Positions 1-6,696 of a stretch of DNA of 8,245 nt are shown here, piece after piece (positions within the stretch are counted from its first letter, which is position 1; the number at the start of each line of letters is the position of its first letter). The position numbers were made by a program, and so were the translations under genes. The DNA is taken from the NCBI GenBank assembly GCA_035511515.1, contig DATKFG010000112.1, forward strand, positions 1 through 8,245, given 5' to 3'. The stretch is from VBCK01 sp035511515. Its GTDB lineage: Bacteria > Pseudomonadota > Gammaproteobacteria > Burkholderiales > Burkholderiaceae_F. Below the pieces are notes generated by a model. The model did no database searches, was not told the DNA's origin, and worked only from the letters and a program-made list of their open reading frames with translations.

Positions 1-7
1 CGCCCGG

Positions 8-57
8 TCGCCCCTCGCCCGCGCCAGCGGGAGAGGGGCGGGGGTGAGGGCGCGCGC
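8..57 (-). repeat. REP-like dispersed repeat, copy 1, with hairpin
   Basis: This 50-base block matches the reverse complement of 8143-8192 at 47 of 50 positions by direct comparison. It holds an imperfect hairpin: arms 11-22 and 27-38, 12 base pairs with one mismatch, around a 4-base loop. It lies 6 bases past the stop codon of the EF-G-like gene. Read in that gene's direction it runs CCCTCACCCC first and hairpin second, the same orientation the other copy has behind cbiX. No T-run follows, so it is not a textbook intrinsic terminator, though it could stabilise or end the mRNA 3' end. Repeats of this general sequence are common between genes in GC-rich proteobacteria; the family assignment is inferred from memory. 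Confidence 0.75.
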
Positions 58-63
58 CCGCGG

Positions 64-2115
64 TCAGTCCTCTTCTTCTTTGCGGTGTGCCTTGTGGTCG
101 GCGGCAAGCTGCTGCTGGACGTTCGGTGGCACCGGCTCGTAGCGCGAAAGCTCCATTGAATAGCTGCCGTTGCCTTGCGTGATCGCCTTCAGCCGGCCCG
201 CATAGCCGTCCAGCTCCGACAGCGGCACGGTCCCCGATACGATCATCAGCCCGCCGGCCAGATTGCCGGTGCCGGTGACCTGCCCGCGTCGCGACGACAG
301 ATCGCCCGTGATGTCGCCCATGTTCGAGTCGGGGCACACGATCTCGACGTTGACGATCGGTTCCAGCACGATCGGTCGCGCCTTGCCCAGCGCGTCCAGA
401 AAGGCCTTGCGCCCGGCCGCGACGAAGGCCACCTCCTTGGAGTCCACCGGGTGGTGCTTGCCGTCGTACACGATGACCCGCACGTCCTGCATCGGATAGC
501 CGGCCACCGGACCCTGGCCGAGCACCTCGCGCACGCCTTTCTCGACGGCCGGAATGAACTGGTACGGGATCACGCCGCCTTTGACCTGGTCGACGAACTC
601 GAAGCCGGCACCCCGCGCCAGCGGCTCCACCCGCAGGTAGACCTCGCCGAACTGGCCGGCGCCTCCGGTCTGCTTCTTGTGCCGAGCGTGTCCCTCGGCG
701 TTGGCCGTGATCGTCTCGCGGTACGGTATCCGCGGCGGCCGGGTCGACACCTCCAGTTTGTACTGCACCGACATCCGCTCCAGCACCGATCGCAGGTGCA
801 GGTCGGACAGCCCGCGCAGCACCGTCTCGTTCTGGCCCACGTCGTGGTCGATCACCAGCGTCGGATCTTCGGCCGCGAGCTTGCTCAGCACCTCCGAGAT
901 GCGCCCCTCGTCGCCGCGCCGCACCGGCTCGACCGCCAGACCGAACATCGGTTGTGGAAACTCCAGCGGCTTCATCCGGATCATGTCTTCGTCGTGCGAA
1001 TCGTGCAGAACGCAATCGAACACGATCTCGTCGACCTTGGCGACCGCACCGATGTCGCCGGGGATCAGGCGCGCCACCTCGACCGTGTCCTTGCCCATCA
1101 GCAACAGCGGGTGTGCGACCTTGAAGGGCTTTCTGCCGTCGCCGACGTACAGCTGGGTGTCGCGCGTGATCGTGCCCTGGTGCACGCGGAAGGTCCCGAT
1201 GCGCCCGATGTACGGGTCGTTGACGATCTTGAACACGTGGGCGAGCACGTGCCGGCCCGGGTCCGGCTCGGAGCGGAACGAGCGCGCGTCTGCCTCCGGC
1301 CCCGTGTAGAACAGCGGCGGGTTGCCTTCGCCCGGATGCGGAAGGTGGCGGACGAACACCTCCAGCAGGTCCTGCACGCCAGCGCCGGTGCGCGCCGACA
1401 CGAAACACACCGGCACCAGGTGGCCCTCGCGCAGGGCTTTTTCGAGCGGCGCGTGCAGGGTGGAAGGGTCCACGCTACCCTGCTCCAGGTAGCGCGTCAT
1501 CGCCTCCTCGTCGACCTCGACCACCTGTTCCATCACGCGCCGGTGTACGTCGGCGACCGACATGAAATCGGCTTTGCCATGGTCCTCGGCAAAGCAATCG
1601 ATCACGCGGGCGCCACGATCGGACGGCAGGTTCAGCGGCAGGCATTCGGGACCGAAAAGCTCCTGCACCTGCTCCAGCAACGCCGGCAGATTCAGGTTGT
1701 CGGCGTCGATCTTGTTGATCACGATCATCCGGCACAGGTTGCGCTGCTTGGCCCACTCCATCGTGCGGCGCGTGGTCAGCTCGATGCCGGAGGACGCGTT
1801 GATCACGACCGCGACCGTTTCGACCGCATCGAGCGCCCCGATCGCCTGGCCGACGAAATCCGGGTAGCCGGGCGTGTCGATCAGGTGTATGCGCGTATCG
1901 CGCCAGTCCAGGTGCACGATCGCCGAGCGCAGGGAATGCTGTGCGGTCTTCTCCATCGCGTCGAAGTCACACACGGTGGTGCCCTTTTCGACCGCGCCGG
2001 CGGCGCCGATCATTTTCGACTTGACCAGCAGCTGCTCGGCCAGCGTCGTCTTGCCGGCCGCGCCGTGGCCGACCAGCGCCACGGTTCTAAGCCTGTCGGT
2101 CGTGTATTCGGCCAT
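64..2115 (-). CDS. EF-G-like (EF-G2-type) translational GTPase
   Basis: This 683-residue protein has the full EF-G domain order: GTPase domain to about 280, beta-barrel domain II about 290-370, domain III about 390-460, domain IV about 460-580, domain V about 590-665. The GTPase motifs are a P-loop GHGAAGKT (16-23), DTPG (80-83), NKID (134-137) and SAR (240-242). Domain IV keeps the tip loop HPVDS (555-559), and domain V keeps GDLSSRRG (604-611). The P-loop differs from canonical EF-G (AHIDAGKT), and the switch I threonine of the GIT motif aligns with Ser61 in QHSL. These traits resemble the EF-G2-like paralogue family rather than the main translocase. The str-operon neighbours (rpsL, rpsG, tuf) are absent. 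The role is unsettled: a ribosome-associated GTPase, perhaps for slow translocation or recycling. The start is supported by GAGGGAG 6 bases upstream. The C-terminus is short and acidic (KEEED). Confidence 0.93.
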   Translation of the reverse strand: MAEYTTDRLRTVALVGHGAAGKTTLAEQLLVKSKMIGAAGAVEKGTTVCDFDAMEKTAQHSLRSAIVHLDWRDTRIHLIDTPGYPDFVGQAIGALDAVETVAVVINASSGIELTTRRTMEWAKQRNLCRMIVINKIDADNLNLPALLEQVQELFGPECLPLNLPSDRGARVIDCFAEDHGKADFMSVADVHRRVMEQVVEVDEEAMTRYLEQGSVDPSTLHAPLEKALREGHLVPVCFVSARTGAGVQDLLEVFVRHLPHPGEGNPPLFYTGPEADARSFRSEPDPGRHVLAHVFKIVNDPYIGRIGTFRVHQGTITRDTQLYVGDGRKPFKVAHPLLLMGKDTVEVARLIPGDIGAVAKVDEIVFDCVLHDSHDEDMIRMKPLEFPQPMFGLAVEPVRRGDEGRISEVLSKLAAEDPTLVIDHDVGQNETVLRGLSDLHLRSVLERMSVQYKLEVSTRPPRIPYRETITANAEGHARHKKQTGGAGQFGEVYLRVEPLARGAGFEFVDQVKGGVIPYQFIPAVEKGVREVLGQGPVAGYPMQDVRVIVYDGKHHPVDSKEVAFVAAGRKAFLDALGKARPIVLEPIVNVEIVCPDSNMGDITGDLSSRRGQVTGTGNLAGGLMIVSGTVPLSELDGYAGRLKAITQGNGSYSMELSRYEPVPPNVQQQLAADHKAHRKEEED

Positions 2116-2121
2116 CGCGCG

Positions 2122-2128
2122 CTCCCTC
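2122..2128 (-). promoter_or_regulatory. Ribosome binding site of the EF-G-like gene
   Basis: On the minus strand this reads GAGGGAG, 6 bases before the ATG at 2115. It supports that start. The 77-base gap to the upstream glk stop could carry a promoter, but I see no convincing one, so co-transcription with glk is possible. Confidence 0.6.
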
Positions 2129-2192
2129 GATTGTTCTGGTCGGGCGGCCCATGCCCGGCCGGCGCGCTATCGGCGGACCCGGCAGTGCTAGT

Positions 2193-3206
2193 TTACGTCG
2201 CAGTCGGGGGCGGGACGAGCGCCCAGGCGCCCGCGCCCAGAAGACCCGGCTGCGCGTGAGCGATCGCGAACGTCGGGATCGTTTGCATCAGGGAGCTGAA
2301 GCGCCCCTTACTCTCGAAACGCTGGCGCAACCCGCCCTGGCAGATCCAGGGCAGCAGCGTCCGCGTCAACGCGCCCCCCAGGTAGACGCCGTCCCAGGCC
2401 CCGTACATCAGCGCCACATCGCCTGCGAAGGATCCCAGGATCGCGCAGAACAGCTCCACCGTGCGCGCGCATGCGGCATCGGTGCCGACGCATGCGCCGG
2501 CCGTGATCCCTTCCGGCGTGTCGATCGTCGCGGCGGTGCCTTCGATGGCGCAAACCGCCGCGTACAGGTTCTGCAGGCCCGGACCAGAGACCAGGCGTTC
2601 GACCGATACGCGCGCATGCCGCTTCATCACGTACCGAAGGATCGCGATTTCGTAGTCGTTGCCCGGCGCGAAGGCGATATGACCACCCTCGGACTCGATG
2701 ACCGCGGCACGCCCGTGCCGCAGCATCAGCCGACACACGCCGAGCCCGGTTCCGGGCCCCAGGACCGCGTAGTGCCGGTCGGCGCCGTCCGTGACCGCCC
2801 GCACCGACGCGTTGCCGATGGGCGCGAGCTCGCCCGGCTCCAGGTGCGGCACGGCCATCCCGACGGCGGCGAGATCGTTGATCACGTGGATCTGATCGAG
2901 CCCGAGTGTTTCCCGCAGCGCCGCGATCGAGAACGACCAGGCATTGTTGGTGATGCTGACCTGATCGCCGGTGATCGCGGAGGCCACCGCAAGGACCGAC
3001 CGGCGCGGCCCGGCTGCCCCGAGGCCGGCCAGGTAATGAGCGGCCGCCTGCGCCAGTGAACCGAACTGGAGCACGGCAAATTCGCGCACCGAAACCAGCA
3101 GCGGGCGCCCTGCGGGGTCCGCCTCGGCCAGGGCAAAGCGCACGTGGGTGCCGCCGACGTCGGCCACCAGGACCGGCCCGGATTTGTCGTCCATGTCTTC
3201 GTCCAT
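2193..3206 (-). CDS. glk: Glucokinase, E. coli Glk type
   Basis: Cytoplasmic enzyme that phosphorylates glucose with ATP to glucose 6-phosphate. From the ATG at 3206 it has 337 residues, close to the 321 of E. coli Glk. The N-terminal phosphate-binding motif is VLVADVGGTHVRFAL (12-26). ITNNAWSFSI precedes the INDLAA motif, whose Asp111 aligns with the catalytic base. GPGTGLG (150-156), SEGGHIAFAP (172-181) and the C-terminal PGLLGAGAW complete the family pattern, so no key residue appears lost. The start is uncertain: ATG at 3194 (MDDKSGP) is equally plausible, neither has a good ribosome binding site, and a TTG at 3293 would overlap the divergent hisN. It lies 77 bases upstream of the EF-G-like gene on the same strand. 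No Entner-Doudoroff or transporter gene is beside it. Confidence 0.93.
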   Translation of the reverse strand: MDEDMDDKSGPVLVADVGGTHVRFALAEADPAGRPLLVSVREFAVLQFGSLAQAAAHYLAGLGAAGPRRSVLAVASAITGDQVSITNNAWSFSIAALRETLGLDQIHVINDLAAVGMAVPHLEPGELAPIGNASVRAVTDGADRHYAVLGPGTGLGVCRLMLRHGRAAVIESEGGHIAFAPGNDYEIAILRYVMKRHARVSVERLVSGPGLQNLYAAVCAIEGTAATIDTPEGITAGACVGTDAACARTVELFCAILGSFAGDVALMYGAWDGVYLGGALTRTLLPWICQGGLRQRFESKGRFSSLMQTIPTFAIAHAQPGLLGAGAWALVPPPTAT

Positions 3207-3221
3207 GCCTAATTGTGCCAA

Positions 3222-3238
3222 GCGCGCCGCTGGCGCGC
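3222..3238. repeat. Inverted repeat in the glk/hisN divergent region
   Basis: GCGCGCC, 3 bases, GGCGCGC: a perfect 7-bp inverted repeat lying 16 bases before the glk ATG and 43 before the hisN GTG. Its place between two divergent genes would suit an operator, but the GC-only arms arise easily by chance in DNA this GC-rich. I see no clear -35/-10 pair for either gene here. Confidence 0.35.
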
Positions 3239-3280
3239 CTGCCACGCGAGCCGAGGTCCAATCGAGGGCGCAGCGATCTG

Positions 3281-4192
3281 GTGCATGCGACAATCGCGCT
3301 GCCGCCCTTCGTATCCGTCCCGGTGAATCCGATCGACCCCGCTGTCCGGGACCCCGCTGCCCCGCCGACCTGGCGTCGCTTCAGCGGCGCGCTGTCCGGT
3401 GCGGAGCAGCGCGAATTCGTCCCGTTCGTGCATCGGCTCATCGCGACCGCGTTTACGACGATCCGGAAGCATTTCCTGCGGCCGCTGGCCGTGGACTCCA
3501 AGGCCGACGCCTCACCCGTCACGCAGGCGGACCGCGAAACCGAAGTGGCTCTGCGAACGCTGATCCAGGAGCATTACCCGCGCCACGCGGTACTGGGGGA
3601 GGAGTACGGGCAGGTCGGCGGCGGCCCCTACCGCTGGGTGCTCGATCCGATCGACGGCACCCGGGCCTTCGTCAGCAACTGCTTCCTGTTCGGAACACTG
3701 ATCGCGCTGGAGCGCGACGACGGTGCCGGATTCGTTCCGGTGCTCGGCTGCATCGCCCACGGCGCGGCCGGCGCCGCGCTGATCGGGCATCGCGACGGCA
3801 CCACGCTGTTCGTTGCCGGCGCCGGCGAGCGGCCGGCGCGCGTGCGCGCGTGCAGCCGCCTGCAGGACGCCACCGTGCTGTCCAGTTCGACCTGGGTCGG
3901 GCGCGAGCAGAACGATGCGGAGGACATCGAATCGGTGGCGCGCGCTGCCCGCATGTACCGGTCCTGGGGAGACTGCTTCGGTTATTTCTCGCTGGCCACG
4001 GCGGGCGCCGACGTGATGCTCGATCCGCAGCTGGAATACTGGGACGTGGCGGCGATCGTTCCGGTGATCGAAGGCGCCGGCGGCCGGGTCACCAGCTGGC
4101 GGGGCGGCGATCCGCTCGCCGAGCCGTCGCTGATCGCGACCGCCGGCGGGCTGCACGAGCAGGTGCTGGAGCGATTGAAGTCGCGGGCTTGA
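3281..4192 (+). CDS. hisN: Inositol monophosphatase-family protein, probably histidinol-phosphatase HisN
   Basis: Mg2+-dependent phosphatase of the inositol monophosphatase fold. Numbered from the GTG at 3323 (289 residues), the metal sites are GEEYG (92-96), DPIDGT (108-113) and WDVA (240-243). SPVTQADRETE (64-74), FGTLIAL (123-129) and WGDCFGY (215-221) resemble the HisN branch, which removes phosphate from L-histidinol phosphate in histidine synthesis, more than SuhB or CysQ. The family is clear; the substrate is inferred, and no other his gene is in the window. The start is open. GTG 3281 (303 residues) has GAGGG 12 bases upstream and is used here. GTG 3323 has no ribosome binding site, but its residues 1-20 are already poorly family-like. 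The gene is divergent from glk and convergent with recQ. Confidence 0.82.
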   Translation: MHATIALPPFVSVPVNPIDPAVRDPAAPPTWRRFSGALSGAEQREFVPFVHRLIATAFTTIRKHFLRPLAVDSKADASPVTQADRETEVALRTLIQEHYPRHAVLGEEYGQVGGGPYRWVLDPIDGTRAFVSNCFLFGTLIALERDDGAGFVPVLGCIAHGAAGAALIGHRDGTTLFVAGAGERPARVRACSRLQDATVLSSSTWVGREQNDAEDIESVARAARMYRSWGDCFGYFSLATAGADVMLDPQLEYWDVAAIVPVIEGAGGRVTSWRGGDPLAEPSLIATAGGLHEQVLERLKSRA

Positions 4193-4242
4193 TTCGATGC
4201 GCTGACCGCAGCGTTGGCCGATCCGTACCCTCGTCGAAGCGC

Positions 4243-6009
4243 TCAAGGCTCCCGCAGGATCTCCGCCAGAAAGGCGTCCCCGTACTCCTCGAGCTTCTTG
4301 TGCCCCACGCCGTACACGTTCAGGAACTCGCCACGCGTCCGCGGCGTGCGCAGGGCCATGTCCTGCAGCGACCGGTCACTGAAGACCACGAACGCGGGCA
4401 CTTTGCGTTCGTCCGCCAGCTTCTTGCGCAGCGCGCGCAACCGCTCGAACAGGCCCTGGTCCCGGATCGCCTCGACCGGCTCGAGCGTGTCGCCGTCGGG
4501 TTCGTAAGGCAACGAGCCCTCGAGCGATGGGCGCTTCTTCGGTCGCTCCTTGTTCTGCGCCGGCGCGCCGACCGGGTGCGCGTCGCGGACGATGTCGAGG
4601 CCGAGGCAGGTCCCGCATGACTCCCCGCAGGCCTCGATGACTTCAGCGAAATGGCCGGCCAGGCGGCGCCACAGGCAGGTGCTGTCGTCGGCGAGGTCGA
4701 ACATGCGGCGCACCGCGCGGCGTTGTTGAGCGGCCACCTCGGGAGCCTGGACTTCGGAGTTTTCGAGCAGCCGGTCGTGCGACATGACGTCGGCCCAGGA
4801 GTAGAAAAGGACGCAGTCGGCGGCAGCTCCGTCGCGCCCGGCGCGGCCGATCTCCTGGTAGTAGCCCTCGATCGAGCGCGGCATGTCGCGGTGCAGTACG
4901 AAGCGCACGTTGGATTTGTCGATCCCCATGCCGAAGGCGATGGTCGCGCAGACGACATCGAGGTCGTCGCGGCTGAACCTGTCCTGGGTGCTGGCGCGCT
5001 GTTCCGACGTGATCCCCGCGTGGTAGGCGGCCGCGCGGACGCCCTTTGCCTCGAGGAACTGCGCGGTCGCCTCGGCGGCCTTGCGCGACAGGCAGTAGAC
5101 GATGCCGGACTGGCCGCGTCGTTCGCGCACCAGCCGCAGGATCATGTCGCGCACGCCGTCGCCCTGACCTTTCTTGACCGCGAACAGTTTCAGATTGGAC
5201 CGGAAGAACGAACCGCGAATCTCCAGCGGATCCTTCAACGCGAGCTGCTCGATGATGTCGTTCTTCACGTGCGGCGTTGCGGTCGCGGTCAGGGCCAGCA
5301 CGGGGATTCCGCTGAAGCGCTGTTTCAGACCGGCGAGGTTGCGGTAGGACGGGCGAAAGTCATGTCCCCATTCGCTGATGCAATGCGCCTCGTCCACCGC
5401 AACCAGCCTCAGGTCGAGCGAGTCCAGCAACCGACCGACCGACGCATCGATTCCTTCCGGCGCGGCGTAGAGCATCTCGAACTCGCCCGCCCGCAGCCGC
5501 GCCTCGCGCCGCGACCGCTCGGCCGGGTCGAGGGACGAGTTCAGGAACGTCGCCCGCATGCCGACCTCGTCCATCGCGTCGACCTGGTCCTTCATCAGCG
5601 AAATCAGCGGTGACACGACCAGCGTTATCCCGCCCATCAAGCGGGCCGGGATTTGATACGTGACCGACTTGCCGGCCCCCGTCGGCATCACCCCAAGGCA
5701 ATCGCGCCCGGCCATCGCGGCGCGGATGATCTCCAGTTGCCCCGCCCGAAACTTCGGATACCCGAACACCTCCTTCAGCATCGCCAGCGCGCGCTGGTCG
5801 CCGGCAGCGGCGTGAGCCTGCTTTGTGCGCTCCGCCGCCTGGCGCAGCAGCTGAAGGGTTTCGGGCGTGAACAGCAACGGCGCCTCGCGATACCGCAACC
5901 GGAGCTTCTGCAGTCTTGCCTCGACCGCATCCGCGGGCAGGGCAGCGAGCGAGCGGGCCTCGGCCAGGATTGCGTCCGGTGTGCCATATTTCGGATCGAG
6001 CATTTCCAT
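4243..6009 (-). CDS. recQ: RecQ-family ATP-dependent DNA helicase lacking a winged-helix domain
   Basis: 3'-5' DNA helicase for recombination and replication-fork repair, 588 residues. Motif 0 is FGYPKFRAGQ (82-91), Walker A TGAGKS (110-115), DEAH 206-209, the aromatic-rich loop ISEWGHDFRP (211-220), TATAT 241-245, and motif VI QEIGRAGRDG (385-394). Zinc ligands are Cys445, Cys461, Cys465 and Cys468. An HRDC domain fills about 512-588, with SDRSLQDMA and YGVGHKKLEEYG. Only about 44 polar residues (469-512) join zinc site and HRDC, so the roughly 110-residue winged helix of E. coli RecQ is missing. In exchange there is an N-terminal extension of about 60 residues. GGAGG 10 bases before the ATG at 6009 favours it over the second ATG at 6003. 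ssb lies upstream on the same strand, beyond a 216-base spacer. Confidence 0.95.
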   Translation of the reverse strand: MEMLDPKYGTPDAILAEARSLAALPADAVEARLQKLRLRYREAPLLFTPETLQLLRQAAERTKQAHAAAGDQRALAMLKEVFGYPKFRAGQLEIIRAAMAGRDCLGVMPTGAGKSVTYQIPARLMGGITLVVSPLISLMKDQVDAMDEVGMRATFLNSSLDPAERSRREARLRAGEFEMLYAAPEGIDASVGRLLDSLDLRLVAVDEAHCISEWGHDFRPSYRNLAGLKQRFSGIPVLALTATATPHVKNDIIEQLALKDPLEIRGSFFRSNLKLFAVKKGQGDGVRDMILRLVRERRGQSGIVYCLSRKAAEATAQFLEAKGVRAAAYHAGITSEQRASTQDRFSRDDLDVVCATIAFGMGIDKSNVRFVLHRDMPRSIEGYYQEIGRAGRDGAAADCVLFYSWADVMSHDRLLENSEVQAPEVAAQQRRAVRRMFDLADDSTCLWRRLAGHFAEVIEACGESCGTCLGLDIVRDAHPVGAPAQNKERPKKRPSLEGSLPYEPDGDTLEPVEAIRDQGLFERLRALRKKLADERKVPAFVVFSDRSLQDMALRTPRTRGEFLNVYGVGHKKLEEYGDAFLAEILREP

Positions 6010-6019
6010 GCCTGTCGGT

Positions 6020-6024
6020 CCTCC
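6020..6024 (-). promoter_or_regulatory. Ribosome binding site of recQ
   Basis: GGAGG on the minus strand, 10 bases before ATG 6009 and 16 before ATG 6003, so it selects the first of the two in-frame ATGs. Confidence 0.65.
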
Positions 6025-6076
6025 GGGCCGCGGCTACTGGCCGGCGATCACGTTGCGCCGCATGGAGCCAAAAGTC

Positions 6077-6120
6077 GGTGGAAATGCTGTGGACAGACGG
6101 TGGACAAGCTGTGGATCAGC
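6077..6120 (-). repeat. Four tandem 11-bp units resembling a weak DnaA-box array
   Basis: Four contiguous 11-base units on the plus strand: GGTGGAAATGC (6077), TGTGGACAGAC (6088), GGTGGACAAGC (6099), TGTGGATCAGC (6110). Positions 2-6 (GTGGA) and 11 (C) are identical in all four, and position 10 is G in three. On the recQ strand the 9-mers are TGATCCACA, TTGTCCACC, CTGTCCACA and ATTTCCACC, each separated by 2 bases. The DnaA-box consensus TTATCCACA is missed by 1, 2, 2 and 3 bases respectively. The 11-bp step puts every core on nearly the same face of the helix. The array lies 67 bases upstream of the recQ ATG. No AT-rich unwinding region is nearby, so a regulatory or titration site is likelier than an origin. 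The periodicity is seen directly; DnaA binding is inference. Confidence 0.6.
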
Positions 6121-6136
6121 GGCAGGACCGCCGCCG

Positions 6137-6190
6137 TCACCGACTCAACAGCTTGAAGGCGCCCAAGATGATGCCGGTCATCGCGACCAT
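6137..6190 (-). CDS. Candidate 17-residue small protein between ssb and recQ
   Basis: A short frame, ATG 6190 to TGA 6137, encodes MVAMTGIILGAFKLLSR. The support is its translation signal: GGAGG at 6201-6205, 10 bases before the ATG, the same arrangement as recQ and stronger than most starts here. The peptide is hydrophobic with two basic residues near its end, so it could sit at the membrane or act as a translated leader. It begins 35 bases past the ssb stop and would be read from ssb transcripts. I do not recognise it, and a frame this short can arise by chance. An internal ATG at 6181 would give 14 residues but is worse spaced from the binding site. Confidence 0.3.
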   Translation of the reverse strand: MVAMTGIILGAFKLLSR

Positions 6191-6225
6191 CGGTCGACGA
6201 CCTCCGGATCCACGCTCGTACGAAT

Positions 6226-6696
6226 CTAGAACGGAATGTCGTCGTCCATATCCGCCACCGCCCCGGCGCCACCGGCCGGCTCCTTGGCGGGCTTGGCCGT
6301 GGCGGGCTTGGTCGCGGCGCGAGGTGCGCGCGGCTCCTCATCGGGTGGCGCGCCAGCGCCCTGGCGCGATCCGAGCATCTGCATCACGTCGGCCACGATT
6401 TCGGTCGTGTACCGGTCCTGCCCGTCCTTGTCCTGCCACTTGCGGGTGCGCAGCCGGCCCTCGATGTACACCGGCGAGCCTTTCTTCAGGTATTCGCCCG
6501 CGATCTCGGCCAGGCGCCCGAAGAAAGCAACCCGGTGCCACTCGGTTTCTTCGCGCTTTTCCCCGGTGTTCTTGTCCTTCCACTGCGAGGTGGTCGCGAC
6601 CGAGACGTTCGTGATCGCAGCTCCGTCGGGACTGTAGCGGGTCTCCGGGTCGCGCCCGAGATTGCCGATCAGAATCACCTTGTTCACCGATGCCAT
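6226..6696 (-). CDS. ssb: Single-stranded DNA-binding protein SSB
   Basis: Homotetrameric protein that coats single-stranded DNA in replication, recombination and repair and recruits partner enzymes. It has 156 residues. The OB fold (about 1-110) starts MASVNKVILIGNLGRDPE. Trp39, Trp53, Phe59 and Trp87 match the DNA-stacking aromatics of E. coli SSB (40, 54, 60, 88) shifted by one. A low-complexity linker rich in Ala, Pro and Lys (about 111-147) leads to the acidic tip MDDDIPF (150-156), the docking peptide for partners such as RecQ, PriA and exonuclease I. GAGGGG 6 bases before the ATG confirms the start. It is not beside uvrA, a common partner elsewhere, but recQ follows on the same strand. 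I see no SOS (LexA) box in its leader. Confidence 0.97.
   Translation of the reverse strand: MASVNKVILIGNLGRDPETRYSPDGAAITNVSVATTSQWKDKNTGEKREETEWHRVAFFGRLAEIAGEYLKKGSPVYIEGRLRTRKWQDKDGQDRYTTEIVADVMQMLGSRQGAGAPPDEEPRAPRAATKPATAKPAKEPAGGAGAVADMDDDIPF

Noticed and set aside
2141..2157. CGGGC/GCCCG hairpin between glk and the EF-G-like gene
   Set aside because: Only 5 pairs with a 7-base loop and no T-run on either strand; not a credible terminator.
175..2259. Long plus-strand open frame (694 codons) opposite the EF-G-like gene
   Set aside because: Rich in Arg, His, Asp and Val with no domain pattern; it is the antisense shadow of a strongly supported gene in high-GC DNA.
3207..3222. TTGGCAC on the glk strand, resembling a sigma-54 -24 element
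   Set aside because: The GG to GC spacing is 9 rather than 10 bases, the -12 element is poor, and it would put the transcript start inside the coding region.
2308..3522. Minus-strand frame of 404 codons overlapping glk
   Set aside because: Composition is an Arg/Gly/Ala out-of-frame shadow of glucokinase.
4200..4213. CGCTG-ACCG-CAGCG hairpin between convergent hisN and recQ
   Set aside because: A 5-pair stem with only two T residues after it; too weak to call a terminator, though its position would fit one.
3148..4620. Plus-strand frame of 490 codons across hisN and the recQ end
   Set aside because: Arg-rich, without motifs, and overlapping two well-supported genes on different strands.
4651..5613. 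Plus-strand frame of 320 codons opposite recQ
   Set aside because: Antisense shadow of the helicase core, where the motifs are unambiguous on the minus strand.
6034..6063. Nine-codon frame MRRNVIAGQ just before recQ
   Set aside because: No ribosome binding site and no other support.
6077..6120. Chromosomal or plasmid replication origin at the 11-bp array
   Set aside because: No AT-rich unwinding region, no initiator gene, and no strong DnaA box (best match has one mismatch); a regulatory or titration site fits better.
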